A stretch of 15,867 nucleotides of DNA from Clostridiales bacterium (GTDB taxonomy: Bacteria; Bacillota; Clostridia; Christensenellales; Aristaeellaceae): the NCBI GenBank assembly GCA_004557805.1, contig SFFS01000046.1:1-15867 (forward strand), written 5' to 3'. The translations under genes and the position numbers were made by a program. The notes below the pieces were generated by a model. The model was not told the DNA's origin. It worked only from the letters and a program-made list of their open reading frames with translations, and made no database searches. Position 1 is the first letter of the stretch, and every line of letters begins with the position of its first letter. Positions 1-6,691 of the stretch are shown here, piece after piece.

Positions 1-551
1 TCCGTCAGCCATACCGACTCCTTGCCCACATCCAGCTTTACCGGCCTGTCGACGTAGGTCGCGCCGCGGCTCTGCGCGCCCGTCACCCATTCACTCAGGT
101 TTGCGCCCGCTTCCAGCGTCTGCGTTACGGCCGGCGGATCGGAGCGCCCGGCGATGAAATAAAACGGCTTGCCCGCGCCCACGGCGGAAATCAGCTCGTA
201 GAACGGGAAGGGGTCGCCGTCCTTGCCGAGCATATTGCCCGTACACACGGTTGCGTTCCATTTGGCGCTTTTCAGCGCGCGCGTCAGCTCGGAATGGTTC
301 GTTCCCAGCCTGCGCCCGCCCAGATCGGATACGTGCAGCACGGTGAAGCCTTCCAGCCCTTCCGGCAGGTCGGCTACGAACACGCGCTGGCGCTTCACCG
401 TGCAGCGTCCGTTGTCAAACGCCGTATAGCCCGTGCATGCAAGCGCCGCCAGCAGCACAAACAAAAGCAGCCAGCGGCCGATTTTCGGCCTTCTGCGCCG
501 CACAAACACGTTCCGCCCCGAACCATATCCGCCTGTGTAAGATCTGTACAT
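1..551 (-). CDS. Membrane-anchored metallophosphoesterase-like protein, partial, degenerate metal site
   Basis: This frame is open from an ATG at 549-551 to the left edge, giving 183 residues; the C-terminus lies outside the window. A basic N-terminus (RRRRPK, about residues 18-23) is followed by one hydrophobic segment (about 27-44), so the protein is probably a type II membrane protein with an extracytoplasmic domain. The stretch LPEGLEGFTVLHVSDL (about 62-77) matches the start of YkuE/YaeI-type calcineurin-like phosphoesterases. The usual metal-ligand motifs are altered: SDLH reads SDLG (75-78), the GD motif reads TGN (104-106), and GNHD reads GRSD (135-138). The domain fold is recognisable, but hydrolase activity is doubtful. 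The start is supported by length and a weak GGGAAAAG upstream. It is divergent from radA. Confidence 0.75.
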   Translation of the reverse strand, partial: MYRSYTGGYGSGRNVFVRRRRPKIGRWLLLFVLLAALACTGYTAFDNGRCTVKRQRVFVADLPEGLEGFTVLHVSDLGGRRLGTNHSELTRALKSAKWNATVCTGNMLGKDGDPFPFYELISAVGAGKPFYFIAGRSDPPAVTQTLEAGANLSEWVTGAQSRGATYVDRPVKLDVGKESVWLT

Positions 552-652
552 GCTCTTTTCCCATCCTTCGCCGGTTTCGCCCATATAACGAATGAAAGGC
601 GGAAATTTATCTGCGCCGAAAAAAGTTTTCCCTTTTTTTGCGCGGCGTTTTC

Positions 653-661
653 TGGTATGAT
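653..661 (+). promoter_or_regulatory. Extended -10 promoter element for radA
   Basis: TGG followed by TATGAT forms a good extended -10 (TGn-TATnAT), 35 bases upstream of the radA ATG. No convincing -35 is present; a T-run lies at about 633-639. Extended -10 promoters can work without a -35. This is a motif reading only. Confidence 0.45.
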
Positions 662-685
662 AGGAGGCAGCGCTCAGGGGCGCAT

Positions 686-692
686 GGAGGGG
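686..692 (+). promoter_or_regulatory. Ribosome binding site fixing the radA start
   Basis: GGAGGGG lies 3 bases before the ATG at 696. It selects this ATG over the much longer in-frame upstream extension, which has no RadA similarity and overlaps the divergent gene. Confidence 0.75.
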
Positions 693-695
693 AAA

Positions 696-2072
696 ATGCC
701 AAAGGCAAAAACGCTGTTCGTCTGTTCTCAGTGCGGGTATGAATCAGGCCGCTGGCTGGGCAAATGTCCCGGCTGCGGCGCATGGAATTCGCTTTTTGAG
801 CAGGCGGCTCCGGAGATTGTGCCGGAAAAGGCGCGCAAGCGCGCGCCGGGATCGGGCGCGAAGGCCGTCCCGCTGGCGGAAATCGACGAGGCCGAGCAGC
901 CGCGCGTCGTGACGGGCATCGGCGAGCTGGACCGCGTGCTGGGCGGCGGCATCGTTGAAGGGAGCGCCGTGCTGGCTGCGGGCGATCCGGGCATCGGCAA
1001 GAGCACGCTGCTTTTGCAGGCGTGCGGCGCGCTGGCTGAAAAGGGCGAAAAGGTGCTTTACGTTACGGGCGAGGAGAGCGCGCGGCAGATCGCGCTGCGC
1101 GCCCGGCGTCTGAACGTGAACGCGAAGAATCTTTACGTGCTGGCCGAAACGGCCGTTGACAATATCGAGGCGCGCATCCGCGAAACCGCGCCGGATTTTA
1201 CCGTGGTCGATTCCATCCAGACGGTGTACCGGCCGGAAATCGCGTCCGCGCCGGGCAGCGTCAGCCAGGTGCGCGAGAGCGCGTCGGCGCTGATCCGCCT
1301 GGCCAAAGAGGGGTGTGGCTCGCTCTTTCTGGTGGGACACGTCACGAAGGAGGGCGCGGTCGCCGGGCCGCGCGTGCTCGAACACATGGTCGATGCGGTG
1401 CTCACCTTCGAGGGCGATACGCGCCACGAATGGCGCATCCTGCGGGCAGCGAAAAACCGCTTCGGCTCGGTGAATGAAATCGGCGTTTTTGAAATGCGCG
1501 ACAGCGGCATGATCGAGGTGCAGAACCCCTCGGAGCTGCTGCTTTCCAAGCGCGCGCGGGATGCGTCCGGTTCGGCCGTCGCCTGCGGCATGGAGGGTAC
1601 GCGTCCGCTGCTGGTGGACGTGCAGGCGCTGGTGGCGCGTTCGTTTCTGGCAGCGCCGCGGCGCGCGGCGGACGGGCTCGATTCCGGCCGCGTAGCGCTT
1701 CTGCTGGCGGTGCTGGAAAAGCGCGCGGGCATGCGGCTTTTCGATAAGGACGTCTATCTGAACGTTGCGGGCGGGCTTTCGCTTTCGGAGCCTGCGGCCG
1801 ATCTGCCGCTGTGCGCGGCGGTCGTCTCCTCGCTGACGGATACGCCGCTTCCGGCCGATACGGTGATTTTCGGCGAGGTGGGCCTTTCAGGCGAGGTGCG
1901 CGCGGTCAGCCACGCGTCGCGGCGCGTCGCGGAGGCGGCGAGGCTGGGCTTTACCCGCTGCGTCCTGCCGCGCGAAAATCTGCGCGGCCTGCCGGAAACG
2001 GCCGGCATGACGCTGCTGGGCGTGCAGACGGTTTCGCAGGCGATGGCGATGCTGCTGGCGAAAGAGAAATAA
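696..2072 (+). CDS. radA: DNA repair protein RadA
   Basis: RadA is a RecA-like ATPase/helicase that processes recombination intermediates, such as branched DNA and D-loops, in the cytoplasm. The 458-residue product has the full family architecture. A C4 zinc finger (C10, C13, C24, C27) comes first, then the RecA-like core with Walker A GDPGIGKST (about 96-104). The RadA-specific KNRFG motif is at about 253-257. A C-terminal Lon-protease-like domain contains a GEVGLSGEVR stretch. Length is normal for the family. The start follows a GGAGGGG site. In many Bacillota radA precedes disA and yacL; here yacL follows after 22 bases and disA is absent. An extended -10 lies upstream, and the two genes are probably co-transcribed. 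Confidence 0.96.
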   Translation: MPKAKTLFVCSQCGYESGRWLGKCPGCGAWNSLFEQAAPEIVPEKARKRAPGSGAKAVPLAEIDEAEQPRVVTGIGELDRVLGGGIVEGSAVLAAGDPGIGKSTLLLQACGALAEKGEKVLYVTGEESARQIALRARRLNVNAKNLYVLAETAVDNIEARIRETAPDFTVVDSIQTVYRPEIASAPGSVSQVRESASALIRLAKEGCGSLFLVGHVTKEGAVAGPRVLEHMVDAVLTFEGDTRHEWRILRAAKNRFGSVNEIGVFEMRDSGMIEVQNPSELLLSKRARDASGSAVACGMEGTRPLLVDVQALVARSFLAAPRRAADGLDSGRVALLLAVLEKRAGMRLFDKDVYLNVAGGLSLSEPAADLPLCAAVVSSLTDTPLPADTVIFGEVGLSGEVRAVSHASRRVAEAARLGFTRCVLPRENLRGLPETAGMTLLGVQTVSQAMAMLLAKEK

Positions 2073-2094
2073 TTTTTTTCGAAATCATTTCAGA

Positions 2095-3207
2095 ATGGGG
2101 CGTGTTGTTATCAAAAAACGTTTTAGCATGCAGGCGTTCCTGCGATTGATCGTGACGCTGTTCGGAGCCGCGCTCGGCGGCGGCCTGGGCGCGCTCGCCG
2201 TTCAGGCGTGGAACCGCTTCGGCGGGCGGCATCAGCCGTCGGCGCTGGCGGCCGTTCTGCTGGTGGGCGTAGGCGGCGCGGCATTCTGCGTGCTGTTCTG
2301 GTTCCTCGCGCCGGGGCTGATCGACAAGCTGCGCTCCTGGGCGGGCGAAACGGAGCGCGCGTTTTCCGACCTGCCGCTGATGCAGCTGCTTTCTGCCGCG
2401 ATGGGGCTGGTGCTGGGGCTGGTCGTCGCTTCGCTCATCACGCAGCTTTTCCATGTGGGTATGCCTGATCTGCTCTGGGCGGGCTTTTCAAGCATCGTAT
2501 ATCTGCTGCTCGGCTATCTGGGCGCGTCAGTATTCTACAAGCGCTGGCGCGAAATGCCGTTTCTGCCGCCCGCACGCACGGCGAAGCGCGCGCAGGCGGC
2601 CAAACAGACGGCGCTTGCGCCGGTCTATCTGGATACGAGCGCGCTCATCGATGGGCGCGTGTACGACGTGTGCCGTCTGGGCTTTGTGCCCGGCGCGCTG
2701 ATCGCGCCGCAGTTCATTCTCGACGAGCTGCGCCACATCGCCGATTCCGCCGATCCGCTGCGCCGCGCGCGCGGTCGCCGCGGGCTGGACGTCCTTGAAA
2801 AGCTGCAAAAGCTCGACGGCGTGACCGTCCGCATCACGGATGAGAACCCCGAGGATGCAGCCGAAGCCGACGTGAAGCTGCTCAAGCTGGCGCAGGCTTC
2901 GCACGGCGCGGTAATGACCGGCGATTACAACCTTGCCAAGGTTGCCGCCGTGGCGGGCGTGAAGGTTCTCAACCTCAACGATCTGACGCAGGCGCTCCGC
3001 CCCCCGCTGCTGCCGGGCGAGGCGATGCGCACGCAGATCGTCAAGGAAGGCAAGGAACCGGGGCAGGGCGTGGCGTATCTCGACGACGGCACGATGATCG
3101 TCATCGAAAACGGCCGCGCGCATATCGGTGAAACGGTCGATGTGATCGTCACCAGCGTATTGCAGACGAGCGCCGGACGGATGATTTTCGCAAAGGTGAA
3201 GGAATGA
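2095..3207 (+). CDS. yacL: Membrane PIN/TRAM domain protein, YacL family
   Basis: This is an integral membrane protein with a cytoplasmic PIN-type nuclease-like domain and a C-terminal TRAM domain; its physiological role is not well established. From the ATG at 2095 (370 residues) there are four hydrophobic segments at about 14-36, 49-72, 95-117 and 127-147. The PIN domain follows, with the acidic set D180 (YLDTSALIDGR), E211 (FILDELRHI), D259 and D277 (TGDYNLAK) all present. TRAM occupies roughly 310-370. The start is uncertain: neither 2095 nor the in-frame ATG at 2128 has a clear Shine-Dalgarno sequence, and 2128 gives an N-terminus closer to YacL. It follows radA by 22 bases, a conserved Bacillota neighbourhood. 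The ispD and ispF genes that often follow are not present here. Confidence 0.9.
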   Translation: MGRVVIKKRFSMQAFLRLIVTLFGAALGGGLGALAVQAWNRFGGRHQPSALAAVLLVGVGGAAFCVLFWFLAPGLIDKLRSWAGETERAFSDLPLMQLLSAAMGLVLGLVVASLITQLFHVGMPDLLWAGFSSIVYLLLGYLGASVFYKRWREMPFLPPARTAKRAQAAKQTALAPVYLDTSALIDGRVYDVCRLGFVPGALIAPQFILDELRHIADSADPLRRARGRRGLDVLEKLQKLDGVTVRITDENPEDAAEADVKLLKLAQASHGAVMTGDYNLAKVAAVAGVKVLNLNDLTQALRPPLLPGEAMRTQIVKEGKEPGQGVAYLDDGTMIVIENGRAHIGETVDVIVTSVLQTSAGRMIFAKVKE

Positions 3208-3209
3208 TT

Positions 3210-3233
3210 TTTTGCGGCGGGCTCGCCGCAAAA
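3210..3233 (+). other. 10-bp perfect stem-loop at the yacL 3' end
   Basis: TTTTGCGGCG (3210-3219) pairs with CGCCGCAAAA (3224-3233) around a GGCT loop, three bases after the yacL stop. No T-run follows the stem on either strand, so it is not a standard intrinsic terminator. It may protect the mRNA 3' end. Confidence 0.5.
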
Positions 3234-3242
3234 GGGAACGGG

Positions 3243-3359
3243 GTGCTCGATACTCCGCGCCTGATTCTGCGCGCATTCCGCGAGGAGGATAGTCCTGCGC
3301 TTTTCGCGATTTACAGCGATGAAAAAACGAAGGAGCATTGTCATGTTACAAAAACTTAA
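3243..3359 (+). pseudogene. Truncated N-terminal stub of a GNAT acetyltransferase
   Basis: The frame from GTG at 3243 (or ATG at 3204, overlapping the yacL stop) reads LDTPRLILRAFREEDSPALF and then AIYSDE. This is the typical opening of RimJ/RimL-type GNAT N-acetyltransferases. The similarity stops at about 3320, where base composition shifts to AT-rich, and the frame ends at a TAA at 3357-3359. Only about 38 of a usual 170-180 residues remain, and the acetyl-CoA-binding motif is missing. It overlaps the start of the beta-lactamase-like gene. I read it as the remnant of a gene cut by the arrival of that gene. A functional short peptide is unlikely. Confidence 0.7.
3331..3335 (+). promoter_or_regulatory. 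Ribosome binding site for the beta-lactamase-like gene
   Basis: AGGAG lies 7 bases before the ATG at 3343. It favours that start over the in-frame ATG at 3319, which would add a basic octapeptide read from the GNAT junction. Confidence 0.65.
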
Positions 3360-4197
3360 GGGGTTTATAGAAGAAAAAAGGTTGAACTTCTATGACCTTG
3401 CAGTAATGACGGATAACGGAATCGAAAGCAGCAAGCTTCAGCCCTGTAATAATTGCAACGACAGCTACTCTATTGCCAAGGCGTTTACCATGACCGGAAT
3501 AGGTCTTTTGGCCGATCAGGGGCTTGTTCGTGCAGAGGACCGGCTGGCAGATATCTTGCGCGACCAGCTTTCTGAGGGGATTGATCCCAAATGGGAGGAC
3601 GTAACGATAGAGCATGTGCTGAAGCATCGCTGGGGAAACGGGACAGATTTTTTTGACATTGATAACAACGATGCAAATGACTATGGCACGGATTATCTTG
3701 GCTTTATTCTCCGACATCCGTTGGCATATCGGCCGGGCTCGGTCTATGTATATAACGACGCCGGTTTTTACCTTCTGGGACGCGCGATTCATGCGCTTAG
3801 CGGTGAAACCATGGACCAATTTCTGATGAAGCGTCTGACTGCTCCGCTACATTTTTCTGAGGTCGCCTGGAGCCTTTGCCCTCATGGACATCCTATTGCG
3901 GGAACCGGTCTTTACGTTCAAGCGAAGGATATGGTGAAACTGGCTTGGCTTTATCAGAATGGCGGAGTTTATGAAGGGCGGCGCATTTTGTCGGAGGAAT
4001 GGGTCAATCAAGTGATCGACCGGCAATATGAGCTTGCGCCCTTGCGGGAAGGCTCGCAATGGATTGGCAAAGCGGGAATGAATGGACAGATGATTTGTTT
4101 TTCTGCCCAAAAACGCATAGCCGTGGCATGGCACAGCTATGAACCGAACCAGGGAGATAAACTATTTATCGATTATCTGCACGAAATCAGCGAATAA
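3343..4197 (+). CDS. Serine beta-lactamase-like hydrolase (class C / PBP4* family)
   Basis: The 284-residue product belongs to the beta-lactamase-related serine hydrolases, which include AmpC-like enzymes, DD-peptidases and esterases. The nucleophile motif S-x-x-K is seen as S43-I-A-K46, followed by the usual helix (AFTMTGIGLLADQGLV). The second motif, normally Y-x-N before a GYYLLG stretch, is Y137-N-D139 followed by AGFYLLG. The third KTG/HTG-like motif is not obvious; GKAGMNGQ near the C-terminus may fill its place. No signal peptide is visible, so it is probably cytoplasmic, which argues against antibiotic resistance as its main role. Composition differs sharply from neighbours (26 of 60 G+C in 3661-3720, against 43 of 60 in 2761-2820 of yacL), suggesting transfer. 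A strong terminator follows. Confidence 0.8.
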   Translation: MLQKLKGFIEEKRLNFYDLAVMTDNGIESSKLQPCNNCNDSYSIAKAFTMTGIGLLADQGLVRAEDRLADILRDQLSEGIDPKWEDVTIEHVLKHRWGNGTDFFDIDNNDANDYGTDYLGFILRHPLAYRPGSVYVYNDAGFYLLGRAIHALSGETMDQFLMKRLTAPLHFSEVAWSLCPHGHPIAGTGLYVQAKDMVKLAWLYQNGGVYEGRRILSEEWVNQVIDRQYELAPLREGSQWIGKAGMNGQMICFSAQKRIAVAWHSYEPNQGDKLFIDYLHEISE

Positions 4198-4240
4198 ATG
4201 GCGAGGGACGGCGAAAAGAAAGCCGGTCAGAGGCAATTAC

Positions 4241-4284
4241 AAAAACTGCCCGTTGCAGCACGGCAACTGCAACGGGCAGTTTTT
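4241..4284. terminator. Bidirectional intrinsic terminator
   Basis: A perfect 18-bp stem (4241-4258 with 4267-4284) closes an 8-base loop. It begins with five A and ends with five T, so it works as an A-tract/T-tract terminator in both directions. It sits between the convergent ends of the beta-lactamase-like gene and the lysR gene. Confidence 0.92.
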
Positions 4285-4319
4285 ATATTTACCAAGAATG
4301 CGGCGTGTTTGGCTTTTTG

Positions 4320-4334
4320 CGCCGCATTGCGGCG
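4320..4334. repeat. Small GC hairpin with alternative partner near the lysR end
   Basis: CGCCGC (4320-4325) pairs with GCGGCG (4329-4334) over a 3-base loop, flanked by a T-run and an A-run. The sequence AATGCGGCG at 4297-4305 can also pair with CGCCGCATT at 4320-4328. It may contribute to termination downstream of lysR, but is secondary to the 18-bp hairpin. Confidence 0.35.
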
Positions 4335-4350
4335 AAAAAAAGAATGCCGT

Positions 4351-5259
4351 TCAGTCTGAAAGACGGCTGTAATATTCCACGAGCGCATCGCGGAAGAGTG
4401 AGACGATGCGCGGCATGCGCGCGCTTTCGGACCAGGAGCACAGCAGCGTGCGCTGAAGGTACGGCTCCTCGAGCCGCAGGAGCGCGATGTCGGTGTCGTC
4501 CGGAGAGAACCAGGAATAGTGCGGCAGAAAGGCGACACCGGAATTGATTTTAATCAGGCTGACGATGTTGTTCCATTCGCTGCAGACGATGCTTGGGCGC
4601 AGCGAGAAGCCGTGCAGCTGCGCGCAGCGGTCGATAATCTGCTGCGTGACGGCGAACTCCGGCAGCAGGATCAGGTTTTCGTTCTGCAATTCGCGCAGCG
4701 AGACGCTTGTGCGCTGCGCCAGTGGGTGCCGCTTGGAAACGCCGCAGAGAATATCCTCGGTGAACAGCTCCACTGAACCGTCGAGCTTCATGGTGTCGAT
4801 GACCGAGCTGTAAAGGTTCAGCGCTTTGTTGCAGACGGTCAGGTACAGGTCCGCTTCGCGGCTGGTGGCGCGGTCGGGCGAAAACTGGCGCTTGACGAGA
4901 CGGATGCAGATATTGGGATATTGCCGGCGAAATTCCGTGATGATCTGCGGTAGAAATCCCGTGCCGGTATGGGGCGAGACGGTAACGGTGCCCGTCATTA
5001 CGTTCGGATCGGACATTTCAGCCCGGGCTGCGTCCAGCTCACGGAACACCGATTCGACATGGCGCAGGTAGATTTCGCCGTTCGGACTGAGCGCATAGTT
5101 TCGCCCGTTCCGGATGAAAAGCTGGCAGCCCAGCTCCTCCTCGAGTGCGTGCAGCACCTTGCTGACGGCGGGCTGGGATACGTGCAGATCGTTCGCCGCG
5201 GCGGTCAGGCTGCGCATCTCGGCGATCTTTCGAAAATATTCCAGCTGCAAAAACGTCAT
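4351..5259 (-). CDS. LysR-family transcriptional regulator
   Basis: The 302-residue product is a full-length LysR-type regulator. The N-terminal winged helix-turn-helix is clear (FLQLEYFRKIAEMRSLTAAA, then DLHVSQPAVSKVLHALEEELG, about residues 3-44), with the usual linker helix to about 85. The effector-binding domain occupies about 88-290. The start at 5259 is chosen because GGAAGGAG lies upstream with good spacing and the family normally begins about here. An in-frame ATG at 5292 would overlap the operator. The gene is divergent from the catabolic cluster, and an ATAAC-N6-GTTAT box lies between them. By family precedent it probably represses itself and activates the cluster when a pathway compound binds. 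Confidence 0.93.
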   Translation of the reverse strand: MTFLQLEYFRKIAEMRSLTAAANDLHVSQPAVSKVLHALEEELGCQLFIRNGRNYALSPNGEIYLRHVESVFRELDAARAEMSDPNVMTGTVTVSPHTGTGFLPQIITEFRRQYPNICIRLVKRQFSPDRATSREADLYLTVCNKALNLYSSVIDTMKLDGSVELFTEDILCGVSKRHPLAQRTSVSLRELQNENLILLPEFAVTQQIIDRCAQLHGFSLRPSIVCSEWNNIVSLIKINSGVAFLPHYSWFSPDDTDIALLRLEEPYLQRTLLCSWSESARMPRIVSLFRDALVEYYSRLSD

Positions 5260-5286
5260 CAGGATTACGCTCCTTCCGCTTGGGAA

Positions 5287-5310
5287 ATTCATAACATTAT
5301 GGTTATGAAT
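5287..5310. promoter_or_regulatory. LysR-type operator palindrome (ATAAC-N6-GTTAT)
   Basis: ATTCATAAC (5287-5295) and GTTATGAAT (5302-5310) are perfect 9-bp inverted arms around ATTATG. The core fits the T-N11-A consensus of LysR-type boxes. It lies 27 bases upstream of the lysR ATG, where such regulators usually place their high-affinity autoregulatory site. Confidence 0.8.
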
Positions 5311-5408
5311 TGTTCCCCGGATTTATATTGGACGATAAATATACGCAGTGATACAATGCAGACCGTAGTGAAATAAATATCATGCACAAGACTTATGCGT
5401 TCACTCTA

Positions 5409-5440
5409 TTGGCAATGTATCGATAACCTGAAATTATAAT
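5409..5440 (+). promoter_or_regulatory. Candidate promoter of the catabolic operon
   Basis: TTGGCA (5409-5414) and a consensus TATAAT (5435-5440) are separated by 20 bases, longer than the optimal 17. Poor spacing fits a promoter that needs an activator. An ATAAC half-site (5423-5427) lies within the spacer. The leader to the first ATG at 5500 would be about 50 bases. Confidence 0.5.
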
Positions 5441-5499
5441 CAGACCCTGCAACTGTGTCAAGCGAATGACGAAATAAGGCGCGTGAGAGGAAAGAAATC

Positions 5500-6687
5500 A
5501 TGAAAATTACCGGTGTGGAAATTATCCGCAGCTATCCCAAAAAGGGCAAGCCGAAGTGGCGCCCGGCGTTTGTGCGTATTCATACGGATGCGGGAATCGA
5601 CGGCTTGGGCGAGATCGGTCTGGCTTATGGTACGGCGCAGGACGCCGGCGTGGGGCAGGCGCAGGACTTCGCGCGCATGCTGCTGGGCAAGGATCCGCTG
5701 CGTATCGAGGCCATCTGGGATATGTTCCACCGCAAAACCTTCTGGGGCATGAGCGGCGGCGCGGTCTGCTTTGCGGCGATGAGCGCCATCGATATCGCGC
5801 TGTGGGACATCAAGGGCAAATACATGAACCAGCCGGTCTATCAGCTGCTCGGCGGCAAAACGAACGAGAAGATTCGCGGCTACGCCAGTCAGATCCAGAA
5901 CGGCTGGAAGGGCAACGGTTACCGCCACATTCAGCCTGAAGAATACGCGCAGGCCGCGCGCGACGCGATTGCGGCGGGCTTCGACGCGGTGAAGGTCGAT
6001 CCCATCGGTATCGATCCCAACGGCGGCTGGATGGATTGGAACACCCGCGGCATTCTTTCCCAGGAGCAGCTGGACGTGGCCGAGGCGCGCGTGGCGGCGA
6101 TCCGCGAGGTCGGCGGCGAGGGGCTGGACATTATTGTCGAACTGCACGCGCTGACCGATACCAACACGGCGATTCAGCTGGGTCGCCGGCTGGAGCAGTA
6201 TAACGTCTATTATCTCGAAGAGCCGACGCAGCCGCTGAACGACAAGCTGTTCGGCGTGATTGCGCGGGAAGTTAAAATGCCGCTTGCGGCAGGCGAAAGA
6301 ATCCATTCCCGCTGGGGATTCCGCCCGTTCTTCGAGGAGCGGTCGCTGAGCATTATTCAGCCGGATCTGTGCAACTGCGGCGGCATCACCGAGGGAAAAA
6401 AGATCTGCGACATGGCGCACGTATACGATATCGGCGTGCAGCTGCACGTATGCGGCAGCCCCGTTTCCAACGCCGCGGCGCTGCAGGTGGAGGCTGTGAT
6501 TCCGAACTTCGTCATCCATGAGGTGCACGAATACGCGATCGAGCCGTACAACATTGAACTGTGCAAATACGATTACCAGCCTGTGAACGGGTATTATTCC
6601 GTGCCCGACCTGCACGGCATCGGCCAGGAACTGACCGAGAAGGCAGTGAAGGAAGCGGAAATTTATATCAACATCAAGGAGGACTAA
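5500..6687 (+). CDS. Enolase-superfamily acid dehydratase-like enzyme (mandelate racemase subgroup)
   Basis: The 395-residue product has the capping domain (about 1-125) and TIM barrel of the mandelate racemase/muconate lactonizing family. These Mg-dependent enzymes abstract the proton alpha to a carboxylate; most members in catabolic clusters dehydrate acid sugars. Visible catalytic elements are K165 (KVDP), metal ligands E214 (IIVELH), E240 (YLEEP) and E266 (AAGER), and the D289/H316 dyad. The dyad spacing of 27 equals that of mandelate racemase (D270/H297). The first metal ligand is Glu, where Asp is usual. H316 in QLHVCGSP suggests a galactonate dehydratase-like reaction, but the substrate is unknown. 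It is the first gene of the cluster, with AGAGGAAAG before the ATG, and the RBS of the next gene lies in its last codons. Confidence 0.9.
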   Translation: MKITGVEIIRSYPKKGKPKWRPAFVRIHTDAGIDGLGEIGLAYGTAQDAGVGQAQDFARMLLGKDPLRIEAIWDMFHRKTFWGMSGGAVCFAAMSAIDIALWDIKGKYMNQPVYQLLGGKTNEKIRGYASQIQNGWKGNGYRHIQPEEYAQAARDAIAAGFDAVKVDPIGIDPNGGWMDWNTRGILSQEQLDVAEARVAAIREVGGEGLDIIVELHALTDTNTAIQLGRRLEQYNVYYLEEPTQPLNDKLFGVIAREVKMPLAAGERIHSRWGFRPFFEERSLSIIQPDLCNCGGITEGKKICDMAHVYDIGVQLHVCGSPVSNAAALQVEAVIPNFVIHEVHEYAIEPYNIELCKYDYQPVNGYYSVPDLHGIGQELTEKAVKEAEIYINIKED

Positions 6688-6691
6688 AACA

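Noticed and set aside
294..695. Long in-frame upstream extension of radA
   Set aside because: It lacks RadA similarity, overlaps the divergent phosphoesterase-like gene, and a strong ribosome binding site marks the ATG at 696.
4139..4372. Small plus-strand open frame across the terminator
   Set aside because: It reads through the 18-bp hairpin and into antisense lysR, with no start signal or similarity.
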